This document shows positions 45,917 through 53,863 of a DNA stretch of 64,000 nt, piece after piece. Position 1 is the stretch's first letter; each line of letters begins with the position of its first letter. Origin of the DNA: Demequina zhanjiangensis (GTDB taxonomy: Bacteria; Actinomycetota; Actinomycetes; Actinomycetales; Demequinaceae); assembly GCF_030418315.1 (NCBI RefSeq), contig NZ_JAUHPV010000004.1, positions 124,001 through 188,000 of the forward strand, given 5' to 3'. The translations under genes and the position numbers were made by a program. A model generated the notes under the pieces. The model searched no databases and was not told the origin of the DNA. It saw nothing but the letters and a program-made list of their open reading frames with translations.

Positions 45917-45950
45917 CGAGAGGCCCCCGGCCTCAGCCGGGGGCCTCTCG
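45917..45950 (-). terminator. Terminator after tRNA-His
   Basis: A perfect 15-bp stem (CGAGAGGCCCCCGGC and complement) with a 4-nt loop, 10 nt beyond the 3' end of tRNA-His on the minus strand. Confidence 0.8.
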
Positions 45951-45960
45951 ACCTCCTTGG

Positions 45961-46034
45961 GGTGGCTGACGGGACTTGAACCCGCGGCCCTCGCGACCAC
46001 AACGCGATGCTCTACCTGCTGAGCTACAGCCACC
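45961..46034 (-). tRNA. tRNA-His (anticodon GTG)
   Basis: Acceptor GTGGCTG/CAGCCAC with an encoded G at -1 and discriminator C, as required for histidine tRNA. Anticodon stem GCG/CGC with loop TTGTGGT; T-arm GCGGGTTCAAGTCCCGT. CCA is not encoded. Confidence 0.95.
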
Positions 46035-46101
46035 ATCGACCCTTACGGGAAGGGCCAGCGAAAAGTGTACCTTGCCTGGGCGGGTGCTGGGGACACTTTC
46101 G

Positions 46102-46731
46102 TCAGCCGGTGGTCGTGGCTGCGTCGGCCTCCTTGGAGGGGGAGACGCTCTTGGCGGCCTCGCGTGCCTCGTCGGAGTCCGGTCCCGGCAGCGGGACGAG
46201 CACGGTCTCCCGGTAGTAGCGCAGCTCCGTGATCGAGTCCTTGATGTCGCCGAGTGCGCGATGGCCGCCGGTCTTGTCGGGAGCCTGGAAGAAGACGCGG
46301 GGGTACCAGCGTCGGACGAGCTCCTTGAGCGAGCTGACGTCGACCACACGGTAGTGAAGGCGCTCCATGAGCTGCGGCATGTCGCGCTCGAGGAACGCCT
46401 TGTCCATGCCGACGGTGTTGCCTGCGAGCGGCGGGCGGGTGCCTGAGGGCACGTGCGCGTTGACGTAGGCGAGCACCTGCTGCTGGGCGTCCTCCATCGT
46501 GGTGCCGTGCTCGAGCTCGGGCAGCAGTCCGGACTTCTCGTGCATCTTCGTCACGAAGTCGTTCATCTGCTCCACGGCAGCGGCGGGGGGTCGGATCACC
46601 ACCGAGACGCCGTCGCCGAGCACGTTCAGCTCGGCGTCCGTGACCAGGCATGCGACCTCGACGAGCGCGTCGTTCTCAAGGTCCAGCCCGGTCATCTCGC
46701 AGTCGATCCACACCAGATGATCAGAAGCCAT
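46102..46731 (-). CDS. orn: Oligoribonuclease
   Basis: 209 residues of the DEDDh exonuclease family: WIDCEMTGLD at the N-terminus (first acidic pair), GNTVGMDKAFL (middle Asp), and HRALGDIKDSI (late His and Asp). It degrades 2-5 nt RNAs and pGpG to nucleotides, so it also completes c-di-GMP breakdown, which fits the two EAL proteins in the window. The start at 46731 follows TAAAGT by 7 nt, a leaderless pattern. Confidence 0.95.
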   Translation of the reverse strand: MASDHLVWIDCEMTGLDLENDALVEVACLVTDAELNVLGDGVSVVIRPPAAAVEQMNDFVTKMHEKSGLLPELEHGTTMEDAQQQVLAYVNAHVPSGTRPPLAGNTVGMDKAFLERDMPQLMERLHYRVVDVSSLKELVRRWYPRVFFQAPDKTGGHRALGDIKDSITELRYYRETVLVPLPGPDSDEAREAAKSVSPSKEADAATTTG

Positions 46732-46738
46732 GGCACTC

Positions 46739-46796
46739 ACTTTAGAGCGTCGGGCGGACATCTCCTGTTGACGGCCTCCCGGTTCTATGGTTAATT
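46739..46796. promoter_or_regulatory. Divergent promoters of orn and the GntR-ABC operon
   Basis: Minus-strand TAAAGT (46739-46744) serves orn. In the plus direction TTGACG (46768-46773), 17 nt, TTAATT (46791-46796) form a good promoter for the GntR operon, overlapped by the operator. Confidence 0.55.
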
Positions 46797-46812
46797 AGTC
46801 AGGTAACTAACC
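46789..46812. promoter_or_regulatory. Operator of the YtrA-type GntR regulator
   Basis: GGTTAATT, 8 bp, AACTAACC: arms complementary at 7 of 8 positions. It overlaps the -10 box, as expected for autorepression in YtrA-type operons. Confidence 0.6.
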
Positions 46813-46827
46813 AACATGGAGGTGCTC

Positions 46828-47184
46828 GTGGACGACGGACGCCCGCTGTTCGAGCAGGTCGCAGAGGCGCTCGAATCGGCAGTGCTCGACGGCTCGATGC
46901 CCGAGGGGTCGCGAGTCCCCTCGATCAACGAGCTCGCTGTGTTCCACAGGATCAACCCGGCCACGGCGCTCAAGGGCGTCAACCTGCTGGTCGACGCCGG
47001 GGTGCTCCACAAGAGAAGGGGGATCGGAATGTTCGTCACCGACGGGGCTCGTGCCCAGCTGCTCGCCGAACGGCGCGGGGACTTCGTCCAGCGCCACCTG
47101 GCGCCGGTCGTCACGCATGCGAAGTCGCTCGGCATGAGCGCAGACGAGCTCGCAGCGCTCGTGAAGGAGGAGATGGAGCGATGA
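46828..47184 (+). CDS. GntR-family regulator, YtrA type
   Basis: 118 residues: winged HTH at about 10-65 (LFEQVAEALESAVLDGSMPEG, cut here before RVPSINEL) and a short helical tail of YtrA build. I start it at the GTG at 46828, 5 nt after GGAGG; an in-frame ATG at 46816 overlaps that site and is less likely. Its last codons overlap the ABC ATPase gene (ATGA). YtrA types repress their own ABC operon, usually under cell-wall antibiotic stress. Confidence 0.88.
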   Translation: MDDGRPLFEQVAEALESAVLDGSMPEGSRVPSINELAVFHRINPATALKGVNLLVDAGVLHKRRGIGMFVTDGARAQLLAERRGDFVQRHLAPVVTHAKSLGMSADELAALVKEEMER

Positions 47185-48068
47185 CAGCAGTGCTCGAGGC
47201 CCACGGCCTCACCAAGAGGTTCAAGGACGTGACGGCCCTGGCCGACGTGTCGTTCAGCATCGACGGTCCCGGCGTCTACGGCGTGCTCGGCCGCAACGGC
47301 GCAGGCAAGACCACCCTGATGAACCTGCTCACGGGTCAGGACTTCCCGACCTCCGGCACGGCCCGCCTCGCGGGCCTCGACCCCGCGACCGGCTCCCATG
47401 CGTTCGGCGCCATCGCCTTCATCAAGGAGTCGCAGGCCTACCCCGAGGGCTACAAGGGCCGCCACGTGCTCAAGGCCGCGTCGGGCATCTTCCCGCGATG
47501 GGACGACGCGTACGCCGCCCAGCTCATCGAGGACTTCGGTGCGCCGCTCGACCGTCACATGAAGAAGCTGTCGCGCGGACAGCGCTCCGCTGTCGGCGCG
47601 GTGGTCGCCCTTGCCTCCCGCGCCGAGGTGACCCTTCTCGACGAGCCCTACGCCGGCCTCGACGCCGTCGCCCGCCAGCTCTTCTACGACCGGCTCCTCA
47701 CCGACTTCGCCGAGCACCCCCGGGTGATCCTCATGTCCACGCACCTGATCGACGAGGCGGCGGATCTGTTCCAGCGGGTCCTGGTGATCGACAAGGGTCG
47801 CCTCGTCATCGACCAGGACGCCGACGAGCTGCGCGGCGCCGCCGTCAGGCTCGTCGGGCCCGCCGCTCAGGTCGACCGGCTCGTCGGCTCGCGTGAGGTG
47901 CTCCACCGCGAGACCCTCGGCGGGACCGCCGCGGTCACCGTCGACGGCGCCGACGACGCCTTCAAGGCCGAGGCAGTCGCCGCGGGCCTCGAGCTCGCGC
48001 CCGTCTCGCTCCAGCAGCTCATCGTGCGCCGCACCGGCGTCCAGTCCACCGAGGAGATCTCCGCATGA
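47181..48068 (+). CDS. ABC transporter ATP-binding protein (YtrB type)
   Basis: 295 residues with Walker A GRNGAGKTT, a variant signature LSRGQRSAVGA, Walker B VTLLDEPYAGLD and switch His STHLIDEA. The C-terminal 70 residues are an accessory domain. It is coupled to the GntR regulator and to the following permease, forming a three-gene operon; YtrA-type operons are often induced by cell-envelope antibiotics. Substrate unknown. Confidence 0.87.
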   Translation: MTAVLEAHGLTKRFKDVTALADVSFSIDGPGVYGVLGRNGAGKTTLMNLLTGQDFPTSGTARLAGLDPATGSHAFGAIAFIKESQAYPEGYKGRHVLKAASGIFPRWDDAYAAQLIEDFGAPLDRHMKKLSRGQRSAVGAVVALASRAEVTLLDEPYAGLDAVARQLFYDRLLTDFAEHPRVILMSTHLIDEAADLFQRVLVIDKGRLVIDQDADELRGAAVRLVGPAAQVDRLVGSREVLHRETLGGTAAVTVDGADDAFKAEAVAAGLELAPVSLQQLIVRRTGVQSTEEISA

Positions 48069-48844
48069 CCGCCATCGAGACGAGCCCGGCCGCCGCGGTC
48101 GGCTACCCCGCGACCCCGCTGGCGCACCGCCTGCGCGCGGTGCTCCGCATCCACTTCGCGAACCCGTTCATGACGCTGATCCAGCCGTGGCTCATCACGC
48201 TGCTGATCTTCGGGGTGAACCTGGCGATCTACGGCCTCATCGCCTATGCGGCCGGCGGCGCCGACCGCGTCGAGGAGGGCGCGTTCCAGAACAACGGCGG
48301 CGTGAGCTGGGTCTTCGTCTTCATGATCGTCATCGCCGTGCAGGCGATGCACTTCACGTTCCGGTTCGCCCTCGGGATGTCCGTGGCCAGGCGCGACTAC
48401 TACGTGGGCACGCTCGGGTACTTCGGCATCCTCGCCCTTGTGCACTCGCTGGGGCTCACGGTCTTCGCCGTGATCGAGCGCGCCACCGGGGGATGGTGGA
48501 TGGATGCGGCGTTCTTCGCCCCGCTCGGTCTGGCGGGCCAGCCGGTGCCCGTGGTCACGTACCTCTACGTGGTCGGGTTCCTCCTCGCACTGTCCACCGG
48601 GGCGTTCGCTGCAGGCGTCTGGGTGAGGTGGGCGAGCAACGGCCTGTACGTCTACTTCGCGACGCTGCTCGTCGCCGTCGTCGCGTTCCTGTGGGTCGTG
48701 ACCACCTCGCACGCCTGGGGCGACGTCTGGAGCTTCCTCACCGGAACCTCGATCCCGACCCTGGCGACGTGGGCGCTGCTCGTGGTCGCGGTCAGCGCCG
48801 GCGCAGGCTTCGCGCTGATCAGGCGGGCGCCGGTCCGCTCGTAG
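48065..48844 (+). CDS. ABC transporter membrane protein, partner of the YtrB-type ATPase
   Basis: 259 residues with six predicted helices (for example LITLLIFGVNLAIYGLIAY, and VVAVSAGAGFALI at the end). No sequence motif indicates a substrate. The start overlaps the ATPase stop (ATGA). The operon ends at a bidirectional hairpin. Confidence 0.8.
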   Translation: MTAIETSPAAAVGYPATPLAHRLRAVLRIHFANPFMTLIQPWLITLLIFGVNLAIYGLIAYAAGGADRVEEGAFQNNGGVSWVFVFMIVIAVQAMHFTFRFALGMSVARRDYYVGTLGYFGILALVHSLGLTVFAVIERATGGWWMDAAFFAPLGLAGQPVPVVTYLYVVGFLLALSTGAFAAGVWVRWASNGLYVYFATLLVAVVAFLWVVTTSHAWGDVWSFLTGTSIPTLATWALLVVAVSAGAGFALIRRAPVRS

Positions 48845-48854
48845 CCGACTGCAT

Positions 48855-48885
48855 ACGGGTCGGGGTCCTGGCGGCCCCGACCCGT
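48855..48885. terminator. Bidirectional terminator after the GntR-ABC operon
   Basis: ACGGGTCGGGG pairs with CCCCGACCCGT, plus an inner T-G and C-G pair, around a 5-nt loop. It lies between the operon and the convergent OYE gene, whose stop it touches. Confidence 0.7.
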
Positions 48886-49994
48886 CAGTCCTGCTGGTCG
48901 ACCGAGGTGGGGCGGGCGGCGAAGGTGCCGCGCAGGAACTGCTTGGGCCAGTAGCTGATGTCCACGCCCAGCTCGTGCGCCGCGCGGAGCGCGAAGTGCG
49001 GGTCGCGCAGGAACTCGCGCCCCGCGAAGACCGCGGTGGCCTTGCCGTCGGCGATGATGCTCTCCGCCTGACGCGCGTCCACGATCTCGCCCACTGCGGC
49101 GGTGATGATGCCCGAGCGGTCGTAGATGGCGGCCGAGTGGGGCACCTGGTAGCCGGGGCCGGTCGGGATCGTCGCGCCGGGCACGAGCCCGCCGGTCGAG
49201 GTGTCGATCATGTCGACGCCCGCCTCGCGAAGCCAGGTCGCGACGGTGACGGTGTCCTCGAGCGTCCAGCCCTCGGGCTCCATCCAGTCGGTCGCGGACA
49301 CGCGCACGAGCACAGGGACGTCAGGTCCGGCGATCGCGCGCACCTCCTTGGCGATGTCCAGCAGGATCCGCGAGCGGTTGACGATCGAGCCGCCGTACTC
49401 GTCCTCACGATCGTTGGAGAGCGGCGAGAGGAACTGGTGGATCAGGTAGCCGTGGGCGGCGTGGATCTCCAGCACGTCGAACCCTGCTGCCAGCGCACGC
49501 GCGGCCGACTGGCCGAAGGCGTAGACGATGTCGTTGATCTCGTCCGAGGAGAGTCCGTTCGGCTCGGCGTAGCCGGGGAACGCGATGGGTGAGGGGGCGA
49601 CGGTGCTCCAGCCGCCCTCGTCCTTGGGGACCGAGCCGTTGCCGACCCAGGGGCGCTGGGTCGAGGCCTTGCGACCGGCGTGGGCCAGCTGGATGCCGGC
49701 CTTGGCGCCCTGCGAATGGATGAAGTCGACGACACGCTTCCAGGCGGTCTCCTGCTCGTCGCTCCACATCCCGGGGCACCAGGGGGTGATGCGGCCCTCG
49801 GGGACCACGCCGGTGGCCTCCGCCATGACGAGTCCTGCGCCTCCCTGGGCGTAGGCGCCCAGCTCCACGAGGTGCCAGTCGCCCGGCACTCCGTCCTGGT
49901 TCTCGCACGAGTACTGGCACATCGGGCTCACCCACAGGCGGTTGCGGAACTCGACGGACCGGATCGTCAGGGGGGAGAAGAGCGCTGATGTCAT
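48885..49994 (-). CDS. Old Yellow Enzyme-family NADH:flavin oxidoreductase (YqjM-like)
   Basis: 369 residues of the OYE TIM barrel. VSPMCQYSCENQDGVPGDW has the YqjM-type Cys near the flavin; QLAHAGRK, EIHAAHGYLIHQFLSP with the paired substrate-binding His residues, and AGREFLRDP are present. It reduces activated C=C bonds with NAD(P)H and FMN. Natural substrate unknown. Start: the ATG at 49994 has AGGATGGGG just upstream; an in-frame ATG 18 nt earlier (50012) is also possible and could be leaderless. A TetR gene lies upstream on the same strand. Confidence 0.88.
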   Translation of the reverse strand: MTSALFSPLTIRSVEFRNRLWVSPMCQYSCENQDGVPGDWHLVELGAYAQGGAGLVMAEATGVVPEGRITPWCPGMWSDEQETAWKRVVDFIHSQGAKAGIQLAHAGRKASTQRPWVGNGSVPKDEGGWSTVAPSPIAFPGYAEPNGLSSDEINDIVYAFGQSAARALAAGFDVLEIHAAHGYLIHQFLSPLSNDREDEYGGSIVNRSRILLDIAKEVRAIAGPDVPVLVRVSATDWMEPEGWTLEDTVTVATWLREAGVDMIDTSTGGLVPGATIPTGPGYQVPHSAAIYDRSGIITAAVGEIVDARQAESIIADGKATAVFAGREFLRDPHFALRAAHELGVDISYWPKQFLRGTFAARPTSVDQQD

Positions 49995-50050
49995 GGCCCC
50001 ATCCTGGCGCATGTCGGCAGATTTGCGAACAGTCGATCTTCTGGCCGCTG

Positions 50051-50653
50051 TCAGGCGGGGTCGGAGAACTCGAACCAGTAGCGCGGCGTGGCCTCGACGA
50101 TGATGGCGGCCGCGGCGTCGCGGTCGCGGGGTGCGGGCGACACGAGCCAGGCACGGATCGCGCCCACGAGTCCGTGGCTGGTGAAGGCGGCCTCCATCTG
50201 CAGGCGGAGGCGCTCGTTGGGGTCGGAGAACCTGGCGGGGGAGGCCGTCTCGGCGTACTTGAGGAGCGTGGCCTCGAAGTGCCGGGCCAGAAGGGCCGAG
50301 AGCGCGGTGCCGCGGTTCGCCTGAGTGGGGGCGAGCCCGGTGCGGTACACGTCCTCGTGGTTGAGCACGTGCGTCATGAGGGCGTCCTCGGAGGCCCTCC
50401 ACTGGGTCATGAGGTCGCCGGACACGGTGCCGTGCAGGAAGTCCTCGCGCACGCGGTCGAGCTCGCTTGCGAGCACCCGGCCGAGCAGCTCCTCCGGCGA
50501 CTCCGCATGGTTGTAGAAGGTGGCGCGGGACACGTGTGCCGCCCGCGCGATCTCGCTGACCGACAGGTCCTCGACGGGTCGGGACGCGGCAAGCGTGAGG
50601 ACGGTGGCCTCCAGCGCTGTGGCGCTGCGTGCGAATCGCGGGTCGACGCTCAT
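50051..50653 (-). CDS. TetR-family regulator, likely repressor of the divergent MFS exporter
   Basis: 200 residues; HTH at about 25-60 (LSVSEIARAAHVSRATFYNHAESPEELL). The C-terminal domain is helical. TATCGT ends 7 nt before the ATG, a leaderless pattern, so I prefer 50653 to the GTG at 50662. It is divergent from an EmrB/QacA-type exporter with a palindrome on that exporter's promoter. Confidence 0.87.
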   Translation of the reverse strand: MSVDPRFARSATALEATVLTLAASRPVEDLSVSEIARAAHVSRATFYNHAESPEELLGRVLASELDRVREDFLHGTVSGDLMTQWRASEDALMTHVLNHEDVYRTGLAPTQANRGTALSALLARHFEATLLKYAETASPARFSDPNERLRLQMEAAFTSHGLVGAIRAWLVSPAPRDRDAAAAIIVEATPRYWFEFSDPA

Positions 50654-50698
50654 GCCCGACACGATATCGCTCCAGGGTGCGTGAGTGGTGGCTATTCG

Positions 50699-50712
50699 CA
50701 GGAACGTTCCTG
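50699..50712. repeat. Perfect 14-bp palindrome in the TetR-MFS intergenic region
   Basis: CAGGAACGTTCCTG, a perfect self-complementary sequence of 14 bp, about 50 bp upstream of the operator at 50751. It may be a second regulator's site. Confidence 0.45.
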
Positions 50713-50737
50713 GAAATGGAAGCGGCTTGCGGAATAC

Positions 50738-50774
50738 TTGACCACTCCCTAATGTTTGACAAGTATCAAACGTT
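50738..50774 (+). promoter_or_regulatory. Promoter and TetR operator of the MFS exporter
   Basis: TTGACC (50738-50743), 17 nt, AAGTAT (50761-50766) form a promoter. The inverted repeat AATGTTTGA, 6 nt, TCAAACGTT (50751-50774; arms match at 8 of 9 positions) covers its -10, suited to repression by the divergent TetR. Confidence 0.65.
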
Positions 50775-50805
50775 GATCCACGTCACAGAATCTTGGAGGG
50801 AATCC

Positions 50806-52491
50806 GTGACCGCACTCCCCACCGACGTCGCACCGCCCCGGAGCCGCGGCGACGTCCTGCGTCCCCTGAGCGGACTCATGCTCGGAATGTTCGTGTCGAT
50901 GCTCGCGAGCACCGTCGTGTCCTCCTCGCTCCCCTTGATCGTCGCTGAGCTCGGGGGCAGCCAGACCTCCTACACCTGGGTCGTCACCGCCACGCTGCTC
51001 GCCACCGCCGTGTCCACGCCCCTGTGGGGCAAGTTCGCGGACCTGGCCAATCGCAAGGTGCTCTTCCAGGCCGCCATCTCACTGTTCATCGTCGCCTCGC
51101 TCATCGCAGGCTTCGCAGGCGATGTCGGCGTGCTCATCGCCGCCCGTACGGTGCAGGGCATCGGCGCAGGCGGGCTCGCGGCGCTCAGCCAGATCATCAT
51201 GGCCGACATCGTCAGCCCCCGTGAGCGTGGGCGCTACGCAGGCCTCTTCGGTGGCGTCATGGCGGTCGCGACGGTGGGCGGCCCGCTGCTCGGAGGCGTC
51301 GTCACCGACACGTTCGGATGGCGCTGGAACTTCTTCATCGCCGCGCCGGTCGCGATCATCGCGCTCGTGATGATCCAGCTCACGCTGCACCTGCCTCACC
51401 GTGAGCCCAAGAAGGTCAGCATCGACTACTGGGGCATCGCGCTCATCTCCGCCGGCGTCTCCACGCTCCTGATCTGGGTCACCCTCGCGGGTAGCCAGTT
51501 CGCCTGGGCCTCGACCACGTCCTATGTGATGGTGGGCGCAGCGGCGGCGCTGCTCATCGGCGCCGTCGTCGTCGAGCTCGTGGTCCCGGACCCCCTGATC
51601 CCGCTCGACATGTTCAAGGACCGCACGTTCACCTTCGCGGTGATCGGTTCCGCGGCGATCGGTGTGACCATGTTCGGCACCTCGGTCTTCCTCGCGCAGT
51701 ACATGCAGCTCTCGCACGGCGCGACACCCACGCAGTCGGGTCTGCTCACGATCCCGATGATGGGCGGCCTGCTCATCGCCTCCACGACGTTCGGCCAGGT
51801 GATCAGCCGCACCGGCAAGTGGAAGGCGATCATGGTCTCGGGTGCCACGCTCGCCGTCATCGGCTCGTCTCTCCTCGGCACCATCGACGCCGACACGTCG
51901 CTGGTCCAGGTGGGCATCTCCATGTTCATCCTCGGGGCCGGCGTCGGCATGCTCATGCAGAACCTGGTGCTCGTGGTGCAGAACCGTATCGAGGTCGAGC
52001 GTCTTGGCGTCGCCACCTCGACGCTGACCTTCTTCCGCACGATCGGCGGCACCATCGGCGTGTCCCTGCTCGGGGTCGCGCTCGCGAACTCGCTGCCGGG
52101 CCGTCTCGCCGAGGGCTTCGCGACGCTCTCCGCGGAGGACCAGGCGGATGCTGCGCGTCTCCTCGCCTCGGGCTCGGTGCCTGAGATCGCCCAGCTGCCG
52201 GACTCGATCGCCTCGGTGGTCGAGCATGCGTACGGGGCGGGCATCGGCCACGTGTTCCTGCTCTCCGTCCCGCTCGCTATCGTGGCCTTCGTGGCCGTCT
52301 CCCTGCTCCCCAACGCGCGTCTCGGCACGCAGACCGCGATCGAGGCGGAGCGTCAGGCCGCGCAGCGCGCCGCCGAGGCGGGCGCTCTCGAGAGCGAGCT
52401 CGTGGAGGCGGAGCTCGGCCTGGCCGCGGTCGGCGCCGTGCCCTCGCGCGAGGCGGAGGCCGACGGCGCCGAGGAGGCTGACCGCCCGTGA
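50806..52491 (+). CDS. MFS drug exporter, DHA2 (EmrB/QacA) family
   Basis: 561 residues from the GTG at 50806, 5 nt after GGAGGG. Fourteen predicted helices; motif A is GKFADLANRK and motif C-like GVMAVATVGGPLLGG. The last 70 residues are an Ala/Glu-rich cytosolic tail. It is a proton-coupled multidrug exporter. The upstream TetR and downstream MarR form a two-regulator unit with it. Confidence 0.9.
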   Translation: MTALPTDVAPPRSRGDVLRPLSGLMLGMFVSMLASTVVSSSLPLIVAELGGSQTSYTWVVTATLLATAVSTPLWGKFADLANRKVLFQAAISLFIVASLIAGFAGDVGVLIAARTVQGIGAGGLAALSQIIMADIVSPRERGRYAGLFGGVMAVATVGGPLLGGVVTDTFGWRWNFFIAAPVAIIALVMIQLTLHLPHREPKKVSIDYWGIALISAGVSTLLIWVTLAGSQFAWASTTSYVMVGAAAALLIGAVVVELVVPDPLIPLDMFKDRTFTFAVIGSAAIGVTMFGTSVFLAQYMQLSHGATPTQSGLLTIPMMGGLLIASTTFGQVISRTGKWKAIMVSGATLAVIGSSLLGTIDADTSLVQVGISMFILGAGVGMLMQNLVLVVQNRIEVERLGVATSTLTFFRTIGGTIGVSLLGVALANSLPGRLAEGFATLSAEDQADAARLLASGSVPEIAQLPDSIASVVEHAYGAGIGHVFLLSVPLAIVAFVAVSLLPNARLGTQTAIEAERQAAQRAAEAGALESELVEAELGLAAVGAVPSREAEADGAEEADRP

Positions 52492-52982
52492 CTCCCGATG
52501 CCCTCACGGACCGTGACGCCGCCATGGTGCGCCTCGAGCGCTCCGTGGCGGACGTCCAGGCCGCCTACAGGGACGTCCTGCGCGACGTCGCCGTGAGGGT
52601 CCACCCTGAGCTGCAGAGCCTGGGGTTCCGCCTGCTCGCCTCGATCTCGCGACGTGGGCCGCTCACCGCGGGAGACGCGGCCGATGCGATCCACACCGAT
52701 CGCGCTGTCGTGAGCAGGCTCATCAAGGACCTGGAGAAGCTCGGGCTCCTGGAGGTCACGCCGCATCCGGAGGACAGGCGTCAGAGGGTGCTGGCCCTCA
52801 CGCCCGACGCCGTGCGGAGGCTGGCGCCGCTGCGGGGCTCCGGACGCTCGCTCCTCGCGCGCTCGCTCGACACCTGGGACGTGGCCGACGTCGAGGCGTA
52901 CGCCGCGTTCAACGAGCGCCTGATCTCCGCCTATCGCGCGTACTTCACCGAGGGCGAGCAGCCGGCACCCGAGGTGGGCTGA
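52488..52982 (+). CDS. MarR-family regulator downstream of the MFS exporter
   Basis: 164 residues; winged HTH at about 60-110 (LTAGDAADAIHTDRAVVSRLIKDLEKLGLL, with the wing HPEDRRQRVLAL). Its start overlaps the exporter stop (GTGA), so they are coupled. It may sense the exported compound. Together with the divergent TetR it gives the exporter two possible inputs. Confidence 0.86.
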   Translation: MTPDALTDRDAAMVRLERSVADVQAAYRDVLRDVAVRVHPELQSLGFRLLASISRRGPLTAGDAADAIHTDRAVVSRLIKDLEKLGLLEVTPHPEDRRQRVLALTPDAVRRLAPLRGSGRSLLARSLDTWDVADVEAYAAFNERLISAYRAYFTEGEQPAPEVG

Positions 52983-53039
52983 GCGCTCGCTGGGGCGACC
53001 GGCGGGCGCGGCAGGCGCTGGGCTCAGGACACGGCGATG

Positions 53040-53765
53040 TCACGGAGCGCCGACGCGGGTGGCGCCGTCGCTGCGAGGTCCGGGGGTCCAGCCCTGGGTG
53101 TGCAGCCTCTCTGCGGCGTCAAGGATGAGGTCGAGCGCGAAGGTGAACTCGGTCTCGTCGTCGCATCCGGGGCCCACGGCCGTGTCCTGCTGGTGCAGCG
53201 TCGACATGGCTGACTCGAGCACCGACGGCCATCTGGCGGCCATCATCTCCATGGCCTCCTGCGCCGCCTGCGGGTCCGTCGGCTGCGGCCCTGTGGCGAA
53301 CACCTCCTGGCTGAAGCCCCACAGCCTGCTCCCGAGCGTGTGCATGACGTGATGCACGAGCGGGGCGGAGAGGCCGCCTGAACGGAGCGTCCCGATCATC
53401 GCCTCCATGCGGTCGAGCGCTGCGGGGGAGGGGGCCTCGCGAGTTTCGATAGCACGCCATGCCCACGGGTGCTGGAGCATGGTGCGGCGCGCGGCCATGA
53501 CCTGCTCGCGTGCCGCCTCCTTCCAGTCGTCGGCGACGTCGCGCGGCTGGATCTCACGGATCACGGCGTCGACCATCGCGTCCAGCAGCTCCTCCTTGTT
53601 GCTGACGTGCTTGTACAGCGCCATGGGGACCACGCCGAGCCTGTCCGCGAGGCTGCGCATCGACAGGCTCTCGAGTCCCGCCTCGTCGGCGGTTGCGAGC
53701 GCTTCCGCCACCACGCGTGCGCGGTTGAGCGGGGTGCGGGCGGCGGGTGCTGAGGCAGGCGTCAT
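53040..53765 (-). CDS. TetR-family regulator with TetR_C domain
   Basis: 241 residues. HTH at about 30-60 (LSMRSLADRLGVVPMALYKHVSNKEELLD) and a TetR_C-like effector domain. The ATG at 53765 is the likely start; the frame extends into its own operators upstream. It is divergent from a DUF4386 membrane protein, with two near-identical operators between, which implies control of both genes. Confidence 0.85.
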   Translation of the reverse strand: MTPASAPAARTPLNRARVVAEALATADEAGLESLSMRSLADRLGVVPMALYKHVSNKEELLDAMVDAVIREIQPRDVADDWKEAAREQVMAARRTMLQHPWAWRAIETREAPSPAALDRMEAMIGTLRSGGLSAPLVHHVMHTLGSRLWGFSQEVFATGPQPTDPQAAQEAMEMMAARWPSVLESAMSTLHQQDTAVGPGCDDETEFTFALDLILDAAERLHTQGWTPGPRSDGATRVGAP

Positions 53766-53791
53766 CGCGCGATCATGCCCTTCCTCTTGAC

Positions 53792-53808
53792 GGTGTACGC
53801 CATACACC
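53792..53808. promoter_or_regulatory. TetR operator, copy 1
   Basis: GGTGTACGCCATACACC, a 17-bp palindrome with one mismatch. It is nearly identical to the site at 53827 and lies between the TetR gene and the DUF4386 gene. Confidence 0.75.
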
Positions 53809-53826
53809 CTACTCTCCATCGCGAAA

Positions 53827-53843
53827 GGTGTACGCCGTACACC
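53827..53843. promoter_or_regulatory. TetR operator, copy 2 (perfect palindrome)
   Basis: GGTGTACGCCGTACACC is a perfect palindrome around a central C. The two sites are spaced 35 bp centre to centre (about three helical turns), which suits two dimers on one face of the DNA. Confidence 0.8.
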
Positions 53844-53863
53844 CATGACCTGAGGAGAGCCCT

